DNA of 64,000 nt from VXOI01 sp965261945 (GTDB taxonomy: Bacteria > Chloroflexota > Dehalococcoidia > Lucifugimonadales > UBA3495), in assembly GCA_965261945.1 (NCBI GenBank), contig CBDHEF010000002.1:930001-994000 (forward strand), read 5' to 3'. Below, one piece after another: positions 25,476 to 33,637 of the stretch (position 1 is its first letter; the number at the start of each line of letters is the position of its first letter). Below the pieces are notes generated by a model that saw only the letters and a list, made by a program, of their open reading frames with translations, ran no database searches and was not told where the DNA came from. The translations under genes and the position numbers were made by a program.

Positions 25476-26234
25476 CTAGCGGAACAGGTCCCGCTCGCCG
25501 GAGCGCAGCAGCCGCTGAATGCTGGACTCTTCCACCGGCTCGAAGGGGTAGCCCCGAATGATGGTCACCGGGATGCCCAGGGCTTTGCCGGTCACCAGTT
25601 CGGCGGCGGCAGCCAGTTCGTCGGCCACGGCGATCTGCGTCGTGTGGAGCACATTGCCGAAGGCGTCCAGCGCGCCCACGTAGTCCAGCAGCGGGTCCAG
25701 CCCCGCAACCCCGATGGCAACGTTGGCCGCGCCATTGCGCCACGGGCGGCCGAAAGTGTCCGACACCACCACAGCCACGTTGACCCCCAAGCGCGCTTGC
25801 ACCGCGCCGCGTATCCCCTGAGCCGAGGCGTCGGAGTCGTCGGGCAGCAGTGCGATGGTATTGTCGCCGGGTATGTTGGAGGCGTCGATGCCGGCATTGG
25901 CGCAATAAAAGCCGTGCTTTGTTTCGGCAATGATTACTCCCCGGTCCATACGCACAATGCGGCGGGCTTCCCGCAAAATCATCTCGGTATGGCGGGGGTC
26001 CCGGCGGTGGCCCTCCGTGATGGTGATGGCCAGCGGCGAGGCTTCCACGTTCTCAAAGCTCATCACCTTGCCCTCGACCTTGGATACGACCTTCTGCGTC
26101 ACTACCAGTATGTCGCCTTCCTCGATGGGGGTGCCTTGGGCGGCGGCGGCATCCATCATCAGACCGGCCAGATCATCCCCGGAGCCTATCTCCGGCATAC
26201 CCTCAACGCCAATAATGCGAACTTCAGGCGGCAT
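25476..26234 (-). CDS. cofE: Coenzyme F420-0:L-glutamate ligase
   Basis: 252 residues. CofE adds gamma-linked glutamates to F420-0 with GTP. Family marks are GDILVVTQKVVSKVEGKV, VIIAETKHGFYCANAGID, VVSDTFGRPWRNGAANVAIG and the C-terminal TIIRGYPFEPVEESS. The presence of cofE shows that this organism makes the deazaflavin F420, a cofactor common in Actinobacteria, archaea and some Chloroflexota. No other cof gene is in the window. It is convergent with dinB. Confidence 0.94.
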   Translation of the reverse strand: MPPEVRIIGVEGMPEIGSGDDLAGLMMDAAAAQGTPIEEGDILVVTQKVVSKVEGKVMSFENVEASPLAITITEGHRRDPRHTEMILREARRIVRMDRGVIIAETKHGFYCANAGIDASNIPGDNTIALLPDDSDASAQGIRGAVQARLGVNVAVVVSDTFGRPWRNGAANVAIGVAGLDPLLDYVGALDAFGNVLHTTQIAVADELAAAAELVTGKALGIPVTIIRGYPFEPVEESSIQRLLRSGERDLFR

Positions 26235-26370
26235 AGCGATTCACCTCGGTATTGATGGAGCCTGTACAGGCTCAGCATTGCAGATTCAAGCAACCGGGCC
26301 GCGAGTCTATTGACATTTCCACGATAACACAATGGGCGCAGGAAGTGGGCGAAGCGTTAATTGCTATAAT

Positions 26371-26404
26371 CCTCTCCCCCTGGGAGAGGGTCAGGGTGAG
26401 GGCG
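26371..26404. repeat. Intergenic palindrome before the adenosyltransferase
   Basis: CCTCTCCCCCTGGGAGAGGG then TCAGGGTGAGGGCG, the reverse orientation of the family. Confidence 0.75.
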
Positions 26405-26475
26405 TAACCTCTCAGGATACAGTTGGCCGGCAACGCCTTGTGCTAAAATCGGAGCGTGGCCGATGGGCCATGTGC

Positions 26476-26497
26476 CCTGCATTAAGCCTGCATTAAG
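26476..26497. repeat. 11-bp tandem duplication at a ribosome site
   Basis: CCTGCATTAAG occurs twice directly before AAGGTGA, just upstream of the adenosyltransferase start. Confidence 0.85.
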
Positions 26498-26509
26498 AAG
26501 GTGACGCCT

Positions 26510-27097
26510 GTGGCCAGTACAAACTCCGGGGAATATCGCAAACGGGTCTATACCAAGTTCGGAGACAAGGGCGAGACCAGCCTGCTCTACGGCGGGCGGA
26601 TTTCCAAGAACAATCCCCACACCGAAGCCTACGGCATCACCGACGAGGCCGTCTCCGCAATGGGGCTGGCGCGGGCCATGTCCAGCGATGAACGGGTGAA
26701 GGAACTGCTGAGGAAACTGCAAAGCGAGCTGTTTACCGTTGCCGCCGAACTGGCCACCGACCCGGACAAGTACGACCTGTTCCAGCAGCACTTCTCGCCA
26801 GTCACCCCTGAGATGGTGGAGAACCTGGAAAACGCGATCGACTCCCTGGAAGAGGACATGACCATGCCCACCGTGTTCATACTGCCCGGCGGCTCCCCAG
26901 CGTCGGCGGCTATGGACCTGGCCCGTTGCATCGTGCGCACCTCCGAGCGGCGCGTGGTGGCCATGGGCGAGGCCGGTCTGCTGACGAACGAACTGCTGGT
27001 GTCGTACCTGAACCGCCTGGGCGACCTGCTGTTCGTCGTGGCCCGCTATGAAGACCGCGACCTGCCTATCGAGCGCGCCACCGGGCAACGGACATAG
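26510..27097 (+). CDS. PduO-type cob(I)alamin adenosyltransferase
   Basis: 195 residues from the GTG at 26510, with AAGAAGGTGA at good distance; a GTG nine bases earlier overlaps that site and is less likely. It transfers adenosyl from ATP to cob(I)alamin, making coenzyme B12. Signature start VYTKFGDKGETSLLYGGRIS with the ATP-contact residues, and end VRTSERRVVAM and LNRLGDLLFVVARYE (conserved R, N and D). No B12-dependent mutase is in the window. hisH follows after 17 bp. Confidence 0.92.
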   Translation: MASTNSGEYRKRVYTKFGDKGETSLLYGGRISKNNPHTEAYGITDEAVSAMGLARAMSSDERVKELLRKLQSELFTVAAELATDPDKYDLFQQHFSPVTPEMVENLENAIDSLEEDMTMPTVFILPGGSPASAAMDLARCIVRTSERRVVAMGEAGLLTNELLVSYLNRLGDLLFVVARYEDRDLPIERATGQRT

Positions 27098-27114
27098 GAT
27101 AGGGGCGGCGTACA

Positions 27115-27744
27115 ATGAAACTGGTAGTTGTGGACTACGAATCGGGAAATCTCCGCAGTGTTTCGCGGGCGCTGGAGTCGTGCGGCGTCTCCCCGCTGGT
27201 GAGCGGCGCCCCCGGAGAACTGGACGACGCCGACGCGGTGGTGCTTCCCGGCGTCGGCTCCGGCCCGGCGGCGATGTCGGCGCTGCGGCAGCGCGGCCTG
27301 GTGGAGCCGTTGCGCGAGTTCGCCGACAGCGGGCGCCCTTTCCTGGGTATCTGCCTGGGGCTGCAACTGCTTCTGGACTGGACGGACGAGGAGGGCGGCG
27401 CGCCCTGTCTGGGCATCGTGCCGGGCCGCGTGAAGCGCCTGCCCGAAACGGATGGCGCCGGGCCGACGCTGAAGATACCGCACATGGGCTGGAACAGCGT
27501 CGCGCTGAACGCCGCTCATCCGGCAATGCGCGCTATAGACTCCGGCAGCTATTTCTACTTCGTACACAGTTTTTACGCCGAGCCGTCGGGTACTGACGGG
27601 GTTCTCGGCACTACCGAGTATGCGCTGCCCTTTTGCAGCGTCTACGCGAAGGACAATGTAGTAGCCACCCAGTTCCACCCGGAAAAGAGCGGCCCGACGG
27701 GTCTTCGCATCTACCGCAACTTCGTTGAGATGGCCTCCAGTTGA
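27115..27744 (+). CDS. hisH: Imidazole glycerol phosphate synthase, glutaminase subunit
   Basis: 209 residues. HisH releases ammonia from glutamine for HisF in histidine synthesis. Class I amidotransferase triad: nucleophile in FLGICLGLQLLLD, and His/Glu in ATQFHPEKSGPTG. YESGNLRSVSRALE is the standard start. The stop lies in the second copy of a 16-bp tandem duplication (27724-27755). Without that duplication the frame would run on to a TAA at 27772, giving a tail MASNGSGRE. hisF is not adjacent; hisA follows. Confidence 0.94.
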   Translation: MKLVVVDYESGNLRSVSRALESCGVSPLVSGAPGELDDADAVVLPGVGSGPAAMSALRQRGLVEPLREFADSGRPFLGICLGLQLLLDWTDEEGGAPCLGIVPGRVKRLPETDGAGPTLKIPHMGWNSVALNAAHPAMRAIDSGSYFYFVHSFYAEPSGTDGVLGTTEYALPFCSVYAKDNVVATQFHPEKSGPTGLRIYRNFVEMASS

Positions 27745-27755
27745 GATGGCCTCCA
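27724..27755. repeat. 16-bp tandem duplication over the hisH stop
   Basis: GTTGAGATGGCCTCCA occurs twice exactly; the junction creates the TGA that ends hisH. Confidence 0.92.
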
Positions 27756-27808
27756 ACGGATCGGGGCGAGAGTAAGGTGGTTCATTTCGTGCTATGGCCC
27801 TATCCACG

Positions 27809-27832
27809 ACCCTCTCCCCCATCGGAGAGGGA
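27809..27832. repeat. Intergenic palindrome between hisH and hisA
   Basis: ACCCTCTCCCCCATCGGAGA then GGGA; short version of the family, 37 bp before hisA. Confidence 0.7.
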
Positions 27833-27868
27833 ATTTTATTTTCGTCCCAAGGGTAAGGGCAGGGCTTT

Positions 27869-28594
27869 ATGGAAGTAATCCCGGCAATTGACCTGCGCGG
27901 CGGGCGATGCGTCCGACTGCATCAGGGCGACTTCCGGCGGGAGACTGTGTTTTCCGACGACCCCCTGGCTATGGCCCGAAGGTGGCAGGAACAGGGAGGG
28001 TCTCGTCTGCACGTGGTGGATCTGGACGGGGCGGCCACTGGCGAACCGGCGCATCTCGAAATCATCTCGTCCATCGTTGCCGCGCTGGAGATTCCGGTGC
28101 AGGTGGGCGGCGGCATCCGCAGCGCCGATACCGCGCGGGCGTGGCTGGAGGCGGGCGTGGAGCGCGTGGTCATCGGCACGGCAGCGGTGCGCAACCCCGA
28201 TATGGTACGGGCCGTTTGCCTGGACCACGGCACGGAGCGCGTGGTGGTGTCCGTGGACGCCCGCGACGGGATGGTGGCTCTACAGGGCTGGACCGAATCC
28301 AGCCAGGTCAGCGCACTGGAACTGGCGCATCGCATGGCGACTCTTGGCGTGACCCGGCTGCTCTATACAAACATCGCCCGCGACGGAATGCTGACCGGCC
28401 CTGACCTGGAAACCAACGCGCAACTGGTGCGGGAAACTGGCATGGCGGTGTTGGCCTCCGGGGGCGTGGCGTCGGTGGAGGACATACAGCTGCTTGTTCC
28501 CACCGGCGTCGAGGGGGTGATTGTGGGGCGGGCGCTGTATACCGGGGCGGTCAGTCTGCCCGATGCAGTAACGGCCGGTCGCTCCATCGGTTAG
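27869..28594 (+). CDS. hisA: ProFAR isomerase (phosphoribosylformimino-AICAR-P isomerase)
   Basis: 241 residues, TIM barrel. HisA opens the ribose ring of ProFAR in histidine synthesis. The start VIPAIDLRGGRCVRLHQGDF carries the catalytic aspartate; LHVVDLDGAATGEP, VQVGGGIRSADTA, and YTNIARDGMLTGPD (second aspartate) with VLASGGVASVEDI complete the phosphate sites. Could in principle be a HisA/PriA dual enzyme, since trpF was not seen; the sequence alone does not decide. It ends 4 bp into the convergent GNAT gene. Confidence 0.94.
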   Translation: MEVIPAIDLRGGRCVRLHQGDFRRETVFSDDPLAMARRWQEQGGSRLHVVDLDGAATGEPAHLEIISSIVAALEIPVQVGGGIRSADTARAWLEAGVERVVIGTAAVRNPDMVRAVCLDHGTERVVVSVDARDGMVALQGWTESSQVSALELAHRMATLGVTRLLYTNIARDGMLTGPDLETNAQLVRETGMAVLASGGVASVEDIQLLVPTGVEGVIVGRALYTGAVSLPDAVTAGRSIG

Positions 28595-29274
28595 TCCGGG
28601 CGGTATGGTGGAAAAACGGAGCGGCGGCGAGGCGGGGGTTCCTGCGCACTGGCCACGGCGGGCGGATCTCCGCTCGCATCCGGGTCAACGCTGGCGGCGC
28701 TCCCGTTGGAGCGGGACTGCAATCCACGGAACCGGGCGGACAGCCGTTCCTCCGCTGTGGCGAACCAGTCATCTTTCAGCACTTCCATCAGGATGAAGTC
28801 GTGCGACATCCGGCGGACAGTGCGCACCTGATTGAACCCGGATTTCTCAAAGCAGCGTTGGGCCCGCTCGTTCCAGTCCAGGGTGTGCAGGTAGACCCGG
28901 TTCAACTGCATCTGGGAAAACATATAGTCCAGCAGCGTGGTCACTGCATCGTAGCCGTAAGAGTTGCTCCAATAGTCCCGGTCGCCTATGACAATTCCCA
29001 GTTCGGCCTCGCGCTTGACGCTGTCTAGGTCATAGTACATACAGTTGCCGATGTAGGTGCCGTCCATGGAGTCTGCCCCGAAATGGTGTGCCCCCGGAGT
29101 TGGATAACGCAACTGGTCTTCAAACAGACGGAGGTAGCGTTCGTAGGACATACTCAGCGGAAAGGCGGCGTCCAGCCTGGCGATTTCCGGGTCGCTGCGC
29201 CAGCGGTAGTCTTTCTCGGCGTCCTCGATACGCTTGTCCCGAAGGATTACCTTCGCCCCTAGCAGTTCAACCAT
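28591..29274 (-). CDS. GNAT-family N-acetyltransferase
   Basis: 227 residues from the ATG at 29274 (GAGAAGGTCAGGG upstream), overlapping the end of the Nudix gene by 8 bp, so the two are translationally coupled. RimJ/RimL-type fold: GAKVILRDKRIEDAE start, ELGIVIGDRDYWSNSYGYDA acetyl-CoA loop, NRVYLHTLDWNERAQRCFEKSGF in outline. The last 45 residues are low complexity (Ser, Ala, Pro, Arg) and probably disordered. Acceptor unknown. Confidence 0.86.
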   Translation of the reverse strand: MVELLGAKVILRDKRIEDAEKDYRWRSDPEIARLDAAFPLSMSYERYLRLFEDQLRYPTPGAHHFGADSMDGTYIGNCMYYDLDSVKREAELGIVIGDRDYWSNSYGYDAVTTLLDYMFSQMQLNRVYLHTLDWNERAQRCFEKSGFNQVRTVRRMSHDFILMEVLKDDWFATAEERLSARFRGLQSRSNGSAASVDPDASGDPPAVASAQEPPPRRRSVFPPYRPD

Positions 29275-29734
29275 TTTGTCCCTGACCTTCTCTTGACTTG
29301 AAGACATCGACGGCCCGGCGCAGGACTCCGGCTTCGTTGCCATAGGCCATGGAGGACAGTGCTGCGTCAATCTCGAACCACTGGACTACATCAAACTCCG
29401 GGTCGTGCTGATCTATGTGCCCGCCAACGGGCGACATCAGGTAGAAGTGGACCGTCTTGTGATACCGGACGTCGTTGTCCCGGTCGGCAAACCAATACTC
29501 GATGCTCCCCAGCGGCGCGTTCAACTCGACCTCCAGGCCAGTCTCCTCGCGCACTTCTCGCAGAGCAGTCTCCTCCAGCGTTTCACCGGGGTCTGGAGTT
29601 CCCTTGGCCAAGCTCCAGCGCACCGGGTCGGAGCGTCCGCAAAGCACTGTCTCAAGGCGCTCGTCGATTTTTCGGAACACCACTCCGCCTGAGGAAACCA
29701 GGGTTTCTAATCTGGAAGTCTGTATGCCTGCCAT
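29267..29734 (-). CDS. Nudix hydrolase
   Basis: 155 residues. Complete Nudix box GTPDPGETLEETALREVREE followed by TGLEV (G-x5-E-x7-RE-x2-EE-x-G). Early KGTPDPGE and WSLAKG resemble the Ap4A/8-oxo-dGTP group, which remove toxic nucleotides or dinucleotides. Weak ribosome site. Forms a two-gene unit with the GNAT gene. Confidence 0.9.
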   Translation of the reverse strand: MAGIQTSRLETLVSSGGVVFRKIDERLETVLCGRSDPVRWSLAKGTPDPGETLEETALREVREETGLEVELNAPLGSIEYWFADRDNDVRYHKTVHFYLMSPVGGHIDQHDPEFDVVQWFEIDAALSSMAYGNEAGVLRRAVDVFKSREGQGQNG

Positions 29735-29925
29735 TACCGCCCAAGTGTCGCGCTGGAATGAACGCGCCAGTTACTTCGCGGGGCGCGTCGGGTTCGTCTT
29801 CGAGTCATTGTAAGCGGCCCCGTTCCGGCCAGTCAATTGACTCTTCGGCGTTGCCGCCTGTCCGGCGCCTTTCGAGGGATTTGGGACTCAATGCCAAAAC
29901 TCCATGCTGAAACCCATGCCTCAGC

Positions 29926-30189
29926 CTAGCCGCCGCCGATGGCCGGGACGAAGTGGACCTCGCTGCCCTCGCTGACCCGCTCCAGCATCCCCATGCGGGC
30001 TACGTCGCCGTCAATAGCCACTGCCAGGTTGGAGCGGATTTCGCCGTCCTCCACCAGCCTGTCCTTGATACCAGGATAGAGAACCTCGAGGCCGTCTACT
30101 ATCTGCCGGACGTTGCGGCCCTGGCAGTCAACCTGCTTGACCCCGCCGGTAAGCGGTTGCAGCATGGTGGGGATGTAAACTTTTGCCAC
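29926..30189 (-). CDS. MoaD/ThiS-like sulfur-carrier protein
   Basis: 87 residues from the GTG at 30189, six bases after AGGAGG; a GTG two codons earlier would overlap that site. Ubiquitin-like fold ending VHFVPAIGGG; the C-terminal Gly-Gly is activated as a thiocarboxylate for sulfur transfer to molybdopterin or thiamine precursors. It lies downstream of a molybdo-hydroxylase (cox/xdh) operon on the same strand, which favours a molybdenum-cofactor role. Confidence 0.88.
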   Translation of the reverse strand: MAKVYIPTMLQPLTGGVKQVDCQGRNVRQIVDGLEVLYPGIKDRLVEDGEIRSNLAVAIDGDVARMGMLERVSEGSEVHFVPAIGGG

Positions 30190-30522
30190 GGCCACCCTCC
30201 TGATGCAACTATTTTTGCTACTGGCAGGCGCGTCCTGAAACTCGGCCTGCTGAAGTTATTTTCAGGTTACATTTCACGGGGCGACGATTCAACCCTCCCG
30301 GCGATGCCAGCAGGGCCCTCAATCATTCCCTTCCCTCGAAGGAGAGGTCCACGATAAAGGTGAACTTCCGGAATGATGAGATGTTCACCCACTATCGAGG
30401 ACGCCCCCCACCCTCTCCCTCCCCCGGAGGGAGAGGGCACAACTAAACGCCGCTACCTCCCCAGTGGCCGGGGAGGAGCATGAGTCACGCGGCTGCCCAA
30501 AGGGTAAGGGAGCGGTCTGGGG
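30190..30522. other. Intergenic region, coxL remnant to moaD-like gene
   Basis: 333 bp with one palindrome of the CCCTCTCCC family at 30403-30438 (CACCCTCTCCCTCCCCCGGA...GGGAGAGGG). No gene recognised. Confidence 0.6.
30403..30438. repeat. Intergenic palindrome after the coxL remnant
   Basis: Arms CCCTCTCCCTCC / GGAGGGAGAGGG flank CCC; one of the longest stems of the family here. Confidence 0.8.
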
Positions 30523-31262
30523 TTAGCTGTCGTTTCCCTGCTCCCATTCCGCCTCCAGCACCTTGCCCGGGGTCATGGGCAGACTGCGGAGGCGAAGGCC
30601 GGTGGCCTCGTGGATACCGTTGGCAATGGCGGCCATGGGAGGAACTATGGGCACCTCGCCAACGCCCCGGACACCGTAGGGATGGCCGGCGTTGGCCACC
30701 TCGACGATGACCGTGTCAATCATCGGCAGGTCTAGGGAGGTGGGCATCCGGTAGTCCAGGAAGGTCGGATTCATCATCCGGCCGTTGTTGTCGAAGTAGT
30801 ACTCTTCGTTGAGCGCCCAGCCGATACCCTGGACGACTCCGCCCTGCATCTGGCCTTCCACGTAGCTGGGATGCACGGCCTTGCCCACATCCTGAATGGC
30901 GGTGTAGCGGGTCACTTCGGTCTTGCCGGTTTCCGGGTCGACCTCAACGTCGGCGATGTGCACGGCGTAGGAGTTGCCCTCACCGGCCGGGTCTACGTTG
31001 GCCTGTCCGGCAATGGTGCCGCCGGTTGAAGCCAGTTGGCGGGCCAGGTCCTTGAAGCCGAGACGCAGCTCCGGGTCGGACTTGTGGCGCACCACGCCGT
31101 CAACATACTCTACGTCTGCCTCTTCCGTATCCCATATCTTTGCCGTATCCCATATCTTTGCGGCGCGGGCCACCATCTGGGCCTTGATGGACTCAGCGGC
31201 CTCGATGGCTGCTATGCCGGTGGCGAATAGAGGGACACGAGTGCCGCCTCGTTGTCCCAGCC
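30523..31262 (-). pseudogene. Truncated molybdo-hydroxylase large subunit (CoxL/XdhA-like), C-terminal third only
   Basis: About 245 codons of a family whose large subunit is 750-800 residues. What remains is the C-terminal Mo domain: GGTIAGQANVDPAGEGNSYA, TAIQDVGKAVHPSYVEGQMQ, GIGWALNEEYYFD and GVRGVGEVPIVPPMAAI, with the conserved glutamate near the molybdenum. Its homology begins abruptly next to the stop of the upstream unknown gene (31267), with a frameshift (GWDN in one frame, TRVPLFATGIAAIEAAE in another). An 18-bp tandem duplication repeats AKIWDT. The M and S subunit genes of the same operon are intact at 33158-34513. It cannot act without the missing two thirds. Confidence 0.82.
31125..31160. 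repeat. 18-bp tandem duplication in the coxL remnant
   Basis: CCGTATCCCATATCTTTG occurs twice exactly, giving AKIWDTAKIWDT in the protein. Confidence 0.92.
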
Positions 31263-31266
31263 GGGC

Positions 31267-32130
31267 TTAACCCTCCGCGTCCTCCTGGGGGATTTCGACT
31301 TGGAAGACGAAGGGTGCCTGAATCTTCCCCACCCCGTCCACGCTTAGCGATAGGGAGGTCGCGTCCGGGTTCGGCATGCCGCTAAAGTGAAACCCTTGGT
31401 ACGACATCACATGCCCGCCGTCGTCCGCCGGATCCCACTCGGCACCAGCGAGGAAACCAGGGTATGCCGTACCCTGGTTGTCGGTCAGGCTAATGCTCGC
31501 CGATTGCCCACCCAGGATCATCCGCGAAGCAGCCTCGTTGGTGGGCTCGCAGACCAAGACGAAACTGTCGGGTTCAAGCAGCAACCGGGTGACGCGGTAT
31601 TCGGCGTCGCCGATGGAGAATTCCACATCGAGGGGCAATTCCTCCCGCTCGCTCCCGCCCGCGTCATCGAGCGCGTCCTCAAGCGGAATCTCGACCGACA
31701 CGGCGGCGGTTGGGACGTATTGGATGAACGATCCCACGTCCACCGTGATGGTGTCGGCATCCTCCGGTATGGGAGGCAGCGTGAACGTCCTAGTTATCGG
31801 CATCTCGCCACCGAATCCGCCGCCATTGGCTTCCAGCCGACTGCCATCCGGGAGCGTTACGATGGGCAATCCGAGGGGTTCTACCTGCTCCCCGGGAGCG
31901 TCATATCGGTACCGGAGTTGGGTTTCGTTCTCCCCCAGCCGCAGCCTACTCAGGATAACCGAGACGTCACCTTGCTGGATGGTCTGGTTAACTTGAACGT
32001 CCCGGAAGTTGCTGGCCGCGCCCGTCTGGCCATTACCGGCAACGTTGAAGGCGACAACCGCAGCGGCGACCGAGGCCGCGATGGCGAAGACGAGAACCAT
32101 GGTTCGTTTGCGTATGTTCGTGAATCTCAT
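31267..32130 (-). CDS. Secreted or anchored protein of unknown function
   Basis: 287 residues. Signal peptide or single membrane anchor at about 8-28 (MVLVFAIAASVAAAVVAFNV). The rest is predicted beta-rich with acidic stretches (ITVDVGSFIQYVP, LPLDVEFSIGDAEYRV, RLLLEPDSFVLVCEP). No motif recognised. It overlaps nothing but ends exactly where the coxL remnant begins, and follows the 32134-32664 gene after 3 bp, so these two form a unit that now sits inside the cox operon. Confidence 0.65.
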   Translation of the reverse strand: MRFTNIRKRTMVLVFAIAASVAAAVVAFNVAGNGQTGAASNFRDVQVNQTIQQGDVSVILSRLRLGENETQLRYRYDAPGEQVEPLGLPIVTLPDGSRLEANGGGFGGEMPITRTFTLPPIPEDADTITVDVGSFIQYVPTAAVSVEIPLEDALDDAGGSEREELPLDVEFSIGDAEYRVTRLLLEPDSFVLVCEPTNEAASRMILGGQSASISLTDNQGTAYPGFLAGAEWDPADDGGHVMSYQGFHFSGMPNPDATSLSLSVDGVGKIQAPFVFQVEIPQEDAEG

Positions 32131-32133
32131 CGG

Positions 32134-32664
32134 CTACTCCATATCCTCTTTGTTGGCTAGGTTCAGGGAATCGTTGGTGATGTCGCCATCCTCCCAGAAG
32201 ATCACCCGCCAACCGGCCAGGATGGATTCGGGAGAACCCGGTCCAGCGGTGGTGTACGATAGGATGGCTTCGTCGTACTTCTGGTACGTCCCCTCGCCCT
32301 GATCCCACCATTGGGTGTAGCTGGAGGGGTAAGAGACGGGTTCCGGGAAGTACGCCAACCGCCAGGTCGGGACCGTCCCATCGCCCTGGATCACCTGCAT
32401 CTTGCCGCTCTTGATGTCGCAGGCGACGCTGGTCGGCTTGACCCAATTACCAGCCCGGTCAAGATCAACCGAATCCGATGTATTGTTTTCGTAGTAGACG
32501 AGTTGGAGCGACTCGAACTTGCAACTCCCCCATCCCAGGGTCGCGGTCGGCGTTCCGTGAGGCGTCCAGTTGGGGGGTGCCGCCGCGACCACGACTGACC
32601 CCACCAAAACGGCAAATAACATGGCAGAGGCCACGATCCCCGCCAAGGCTTGGTATTTCCTGAT
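32134..32664 (-). CDS. Secreted protein of unknown function, unusual start
   Basis: About 176 residues. The most natural start is the ATC at 32664, five bases after AAGGAG, giving (M)RKYQALAGIVASAMLFAVLV and a signal peptide ending VVVAAA. A TTG at 32646 is the nearest normal start. A longer frame back to 32760 would be encoded by a dispersed repeat and is rejected. The mature part (FESLQLVYYENNTSDSVDLD, PTSVACDIKSGKMQV) has two cysteines and no known domain. Pairs with the next gene downstream. Confidence 0.6.
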   Translation of the reverse strand: MRKYQALAGIVASAMLFAVLVGSVVVAAAPPNWTPHGTPTATLGWGSCKFESLQLVYYENNTSDSVDLDRAGNWVKPTSVACDIKSGKMQVIQGDGTVPTWRLAYFPEPVSYPSSYTQWWDQGEGTYQKYDEAILSYTTAGPGSPESILAGWRVIFWEDGDITNDSLNLANKEDME

Positions 32665-32688
32665 TGGTTCTCCTTGTCTGAAAAAAAT

Positions 32689-32846
32689 GGGAATTATATC
32701 CAATCCTACACCCCATACCGTCATTCCCGCGAAAGCGGGAATCCAGAGCGCCCCTGCCAATAGCAGTCTTGCCGTTGCCGAACCTTATGGGATTCCCGCT
32801 TTCGCGGGAATGACGGTATGGGGTGTAGGATTGGATATAATTCCCA
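32689..32846. mobile_element. MITE-like element with ~55-bp terminal inverted repeats
   Basis: Positions 32689-32744 and 32790-32846 are inverted copies, exact over at least 53 bp (outer GAATTATATCCAATCCTACA, inner CCGTCATTCCCGC and GCGGGAATC), around a 45-bp core. No transposase. Each arm ends in the TTCCCGC-GCGGGAA palindrome found at 35587 and 35681. Confidence 0.78.
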
Positions 32847-33065
32847 AAAATGGTCTGGATTTCGTCGGTCTCGCGCTACGGCATTATCGGCCTCTTCGGT
32901 TCAGGATTCGCCGCCGCCCCGGATCGCGGCAATGACGGTGGAGCATAACATCGCCCCGGAGGAATACCAATCCCCGGGGCGGCCAAGGCCAGGGCTATCG
33001 CATATAAAAATTGAGGTGTTGATTCGATGAAGTCACTGCTCATCCACCTCAATACTTGATACTCG

Positions 33066-33096
33066 GAAAGGCGGTCTCTAAACGAGACCGCCTTTC
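33066..33096. terminator. Hairpin after coxS
   Basis: Perfect 13-bp arms GAAAGGCGGTCTC / GAGACCGCCTTTC with a 5-nt loop, 62 bp after coxS. No T-run, but well placed to end the coxMS transcript. Confidence 0.6.
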
Positions 33097-33108
33097 TGGT
33101 TTCCGTTG

Positions 33109-33143
33109 CCCTCACCCTAACCCTCTCCCAGAGGGGAGAGGGA
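33109..33143. repeat. Intergenic palindrome, near-consensus copy
   Basis: GCCCTCACCCTAACCCTCTC then CCAGAGGGGAGAGGG; reads as the fullest copy of the family and defines its consensus. Confidence 0.8.
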
Positions 33144-33157
33144 ACCGGGAGTGGAAC

Positions 33158-33634
33158 TTACTTGTCGGACGTGGTGCTGACCTGAAGCACGGCGCGGACG
33201 ATCTTGTCGTAGCCGGTGCAGCGGCACAGGTTCCCGGCCAGCCAGTGGCGAATGCGCCCCTCGTCGGCCTCCGGCTCGGCTTCCAGCAGGGCGCGGGAGG
33301 CTATCAGGAAGCCAGGGGTGCAGATGCCGCACTGTAGCGCGGCATTCTCGAGGAAGGACTGCTGCAATGGGTGCAGACCGCCGGGCGAGGCCATGCCTTC
33401 GATGGTCTGGACCTCGCGGCCCGCGACCTCGACGCCGAGAACGAGGCAGGAGTCGACGATGCGGCCGTCCAGCATCACGGTGCAGGCGCCGCAGTTACCG
33501 TCGTTGCATCCCTCTTTGGTGCCGGTCATGCCGAGAACATCTCGCAGCACTTCCAGCAAGCTCTGGCGAGGCTCACACAGGAAGTTGGTGTCCTCGCCGT
33601 TAATCTTTGCCTGAATGTGAACAACTCCGGGCAT
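33158..33634 (-). CDS. coxS: Molybdo-hydroxylase [2Fe-2S] small subunit (CoxS/XdhC-like)
   Basis: 158 residues, ATG behind GGAGG. Two [2Fe-2S] clusters: plant-type CNDGNCGACTVMLDG with the later C in DSCLVLG, and the helical-domain CGICTPGF and CRCTGYDKI. It passes electrons from the Mo site to the FAD subunit. The substrate (CO, purines, aldehydes, other heterocycles) depends on the large subunit, which is broken here, so the coxS name is only by family. Three bp separate it from the FAD subunit. Confidence 0.9.
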   Translation of the reverse strand: MPGVVHIQAKINGEDTNFLCEPRQSLLEVLRDVLGMTGTKEGCNDGNCGACTVMLDGRIVDSCLVLGVEVAGREVQTIEGMASPGGLHPLQQSFLENAALQCGICTPGFLIASRALLEAEPEADEGRIRHWLAGNLCRCTGYDKIVRAVLQVSTTSDK

Positions 33635-33637
33635 CCT

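Larger units (their letters stand above)
32665..33157. other. Repeat-rich intergenic region inside the broken cox operon
   Basis: 493 bp with a MITE-like inverted repeat (32689-32846), a hairpin (33066-33096) and a CCCTCTCCC palindrome (33109-33143). No gene. This is where the 5' two thirds of coxL should be. Confidence 0.7.

Noticed and set aside
26357..27526. Long minus-strand frame opposite the adenosyltransferase and hisH
   Set aside because: Shadow of two well-identified plus-strand genes; Arg/Pro-rich composition typical of antisense frames in GC-rich DNA.
32665..32760. N-terminal extension MAGALWIPAFAGMTVWG of the 32134-32664 protein
   Set aside because: It is a translation of the dispersed TTCCCGC/GCGGGAA repeat, not protein sequence under selection.
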